A DNA stretch of 64,000 nucleotides from JBBROS01 sp963752225 (GTDB lineage Bacteria > Pseudomonadota > Alphaproteobacteria > Acetobacterales > Acetobacteraceae): assembly GCA_963752225.1 (NCBI GenBank), contig CAVVXS010000007.1:1860001-1924000 (forward strand). The letters are read 5' to 3'. Positions 62,430 to 64,000 of this stretch are shown piece after piece. Made by a program: the position numbers and the translations under genes. The notes under the pieces are model-generated. The model saw only the letters and a program-made list of their open reading frames with translations, was not told where the DNA came from and did not search any database. Within the stretch, counting starts at the first letter, position 1, and every line of letters starts with the position of its first letter.

Positions 62430-63269
62430 ATGACCCTGCCCATCCCGCTGATCGACCACGTGATCGTCAATGCCCGCGACGCGCTCGACGACTGCGCCGC
62501 GCTGTGGACCCGGCTCGGCTTCCAGCTCACTCCGCGCGGCCACCACACGCTCGGCAGCAGCAACAACCTGGCCGTGCTCGGCACTGACTACATCGAGCTG
62601 CTGGGCGTGATGCCCGGTGCCGCCGGACGCACCGACGTCACCCACTGGCCGGCCGGGCTGAATGGTCTGGTGTTCAAGACGGACGACAGCGACGGGCTCT
62701 ACGACGCGCTGAGCGAGGCCGGCGCCCCGGTGCTGCCGCCGCAAGCGTTCTCCCGTCCGGTCGATCTCGGCGGAGACCGCGCCCGCGACGCCGCCTTTCG
62801 CACGGTGCGGCTGGAAGCGGACGCCTCGCCGGCGGGGCGGATGTTCTTCTGCCACCACCTCACGCCCGAACTGGTCTGGCACGACCCGTGGCGGCGGCAC
62901 CCAAACGGCGCCGTTGGCCTGGCCGGCATGGTGATCGCCGCCGCCGACCCGGTCGGCTATGCCGCCCTGTTCGCGCTGCTGTTCGGCGAGGCGGCCGTGC
63001 GCCCGACCGAGCATGGCGCGGTGCTGTCGGCTGGCCTGGCGACAATCGAGGTGACGACGCCGGATGCGGCCGCGATGCGCTTCGGCGACGCCGCTCCGGA
63101 GCTCGAGGGCCGCACCGCGGTGATGGCGGCGCTGCTGGTCCGCACCGCCTCGCTGCGTCTGACCCGGCGGGCGCTCGAAGCCGGGGGCGTGCCGGTGCCG
63201 CCCGGCGACGGCCCGGTGCGGCTTTCGGCCGACGAAGCCGGCGGCCTGGCCCTGATATTCGTCGAGTAA
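62430..63269 (+). CDS. VOC/glyoxalase-like family protein
   Basis: A 279-residue protein with two vicinal-oxygen-chelate-like halves. The N-terminal half shows LIDHVIVNARDALDDCAALWTRLGF and NNLAVLGTDYIELLGV, with the metal-ligand-like His and Glu. The second half (from ~155) shows GLAGMVIAAADPVGYAALFALLFG. It resembles the Glyoxalase_3-like group with uncharacterised members. No substrate can be proposed. Nine bp and a strong TAAGGAGG site separate it from the next gene. Confidence 0.78.
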   Translation: MTLPIPLIDHVIVNARDALDDCAALWTRLGFQLTPRGHHTLGSSNNLAVLGTDYIELLGVMPGAAGRTDVTHWPAGLNGLVFKTDDSDGLYDALSEAGAPVLPPQAFSRPVDLGGDRARDAAFRTVRLEADASPAGRMFFCHHLTPELVWHDPWRRHPNGAVGLAGMVIAAADPVGYAALFALLFGEAAVRPTEHGAVLSAGLATIEVTTPDAAAMRFGDAAPELEGRTAVMAALLVRTASLRLTRRALEAGGVPVPPGDGPVRLSADEAGGLALIFVE

Positions 63270-63278
63270 GGAGGCAAC

Positions 63279-63986
63279 ATGCGATCGACAGCCTTGCGGA
63301 TCGGGATCGTGGCGGCGCTGGTCGCGTCGGGCGCGGCGGCGCAGAGCGGCCCGCCCTTGTCGCTGCCGGAAGCGCCGGCCACGGCCAAGACGCCTGAAAC
63401 CGAAGCCCTCGAGGCGGCCCTGCGCCGGTTCCCGCCGCTGATCGTCGGCAGCAACGTCGAGTCGATCGCCGAGCCCAACCAGGCGGTGCCGCCGCCCTGT
63501 CCGGCGGCCGGCGGCCGGGTCGAGCAGAAAGGCGGCCCGACCATGGAGTTCCTCGGCATCAGCCAGGGCAACCCCGAGCTTTGCCACATGCGAGTGGGCG
63601 GGGAGGAAATGGATGCCTGGTTTGGCATCTGGGGCACCGACTGGCCCGGCGCTGCCTATGCCTATCCCGCGATCAAGCACGCCTTCCATAGCCGCACCGG
63701 CGACGTCGTCGGCTTCGACACGGTCGCCCACCCCGGGGTCGCGCAATGGCACGACCTGATCCGCAACGACGGCGTGGAGGACATCCCGCTGCTCGACAAG
63801 ACCTACCGCGCGGTGAAGCTGGCGCATTACCGGGAAGGCTATGGCGGCAACACCTACCGCTCGGTGGCGACGCTCTGGGTGGACTTGCTGACCGGGCTGC
63901 CGGTCTACGCCACCTACCAGCACATCGCCGGCAAGCCGGAGCTGGACAGCCCGCTAATCCCGACCGCGATCGTGCCGGCGCCGTAG
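63279..63986 (+). CDS. Secreted protein of unknown function
   Basis: A 235-residue protein I do not recognise. It has a signal peptide (RIGIVAALVASGAAAQSGPP, cut probably after AAAQ), a low-complexity linker, then a folded part with MEFLGISQGNPELCHMRVGGE, FGIWGTDWPGAAYAY and VDLLTGLPVYATYQHIAGKP. Two cysteines (CPAAGGR and ELCHMR) could form a disulfide. The start has an excellent ribosome-binding site (TAAGGAGG), so it is surely expressed, with the VOC gene upstream. Confidence 0.7.
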   Translation: MRSTALRIGIVAALVASGAAAQSGPPLSLPEAPATAKTPETEALEAALRRFPPLIVGSNVESIAEPNQAVPPPCPAAGGRVEQKGGPTMEFLGISQGNPELCHMRVGGEEMDAWFGIWGTDWPGAAYAYPAIKHAFHSRTGDVVGFDTVAHPGVAQWHDLIRNDGVEDIPLLDKTYRAVKLAHYREGYGGNTYRSVATLWVDLLTGLPVYATYQHIAGKPELDSPLIPTAIVPAP

Positions 63987-64000
63987 GGTGGCCCCGGATC

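Noticed and set aside
63984..64000. Possible start of another palindromic repeat at the window end (GGTGGCCCCGGATC)
   Set aside because: Only half of one stem is visible before the window ends, so it cannot be confirmed.

Overview
The window is high-GC DNA from an alphaproteobacterium, most likely of the Rhodospirillales/Acetobacterales type. Supporting features are the aerobic cobalamin genes in cobI/J/G/H/N style, a biliverdin phytochrome with its own heme oxygenase, an AddAB rather than RecBCD repair helicase, a DUF1217 flagellar protein, an sdhCDAB operon, a tRNA-Arg(CCU) carrying a group I intron, and dispersed palindromes of the 'ccggacttgatccgg' kind. Genes are tightly packed. Many neighbours overlap by 1-4 bases (ATGA, GTGA, TTGA), and TTG and GTG starts are common.

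Layout. 1-5.5 kb: the end of a YcgN-type protein, a DapA-family aldolase, a livHMGF branched-chain amino-acid-type ABC transporter without an adjacent binding protein, and a DUF1217 protein. 5.6-29.8 kb: a cobalamin region with cobD, then cobPOQ on the minus strand, then a cobalamin riboswitch leading the DUF1636-cobW-cobN-cobG-cobH-cobI-cobJ operon, then cobK and cobL. An unrelated minus-strand block follows (methyltransferase, solute-binding protein, phytochrome GGDEF-EAL protein, heme oxygenase). The cobalamin genes then resume with cobE, cobM, cbiD and cobB. bluB, for the lower ligand, lies separately at 57 kb. Together these cover most steps from precorrin-2 to adenosyl-GDP-cobinamide. 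Missing from the window are cobA, cobF (replaced by cbiD), cobS/cobT of the chelatase, cobC, the NaMN:DMB transferase and cobalamin synthase.

29.8-40 kb: a 112-bp inverted-repeat element next to a small unknown gene, exonuclease III, asd, trxA, a small secreted YNGY-repeat protein, addA, addB and tsaE. 40-49 kb: an exopolysaccharide-like set (MBOAT O-acyltransferase, SGNH-like protein, GDP-mannose dehydrogenase algD, glycosyltransferase), followed by a ferredoxin-NADP reductase, an ABC-2 exporter pair and a histidine phosphatase. 49-57 kb: a GFA-family protein, the intron-containing tRNA, a BKACE/dipeptidase/aldo-keto reductase group, and a four-gene complex I/hydrogenase-4-like module whose large subunit has lost its nickel-binding cysteines. 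57-64 kb: bluB with a tyrosine phosphatase and a DUF29 protein, sdhCDAB, a VOC protein and a secreted protein of unknown function.

The main unusual points are these. A palindromic repeat is inserted in frame inside cobN, and a second copy lies inside an ABC ATPase gene. The tRNA-Arg(CCU) has an ORF-less group I intron of about 250 nt. A hydrogenase-like membrane complex lacks a nickel site. The riboswitch DNA also serves as the upstream region of the divergent cobPOQ operon. No CRISPR array, transposase, integrase or phage gene was seen.
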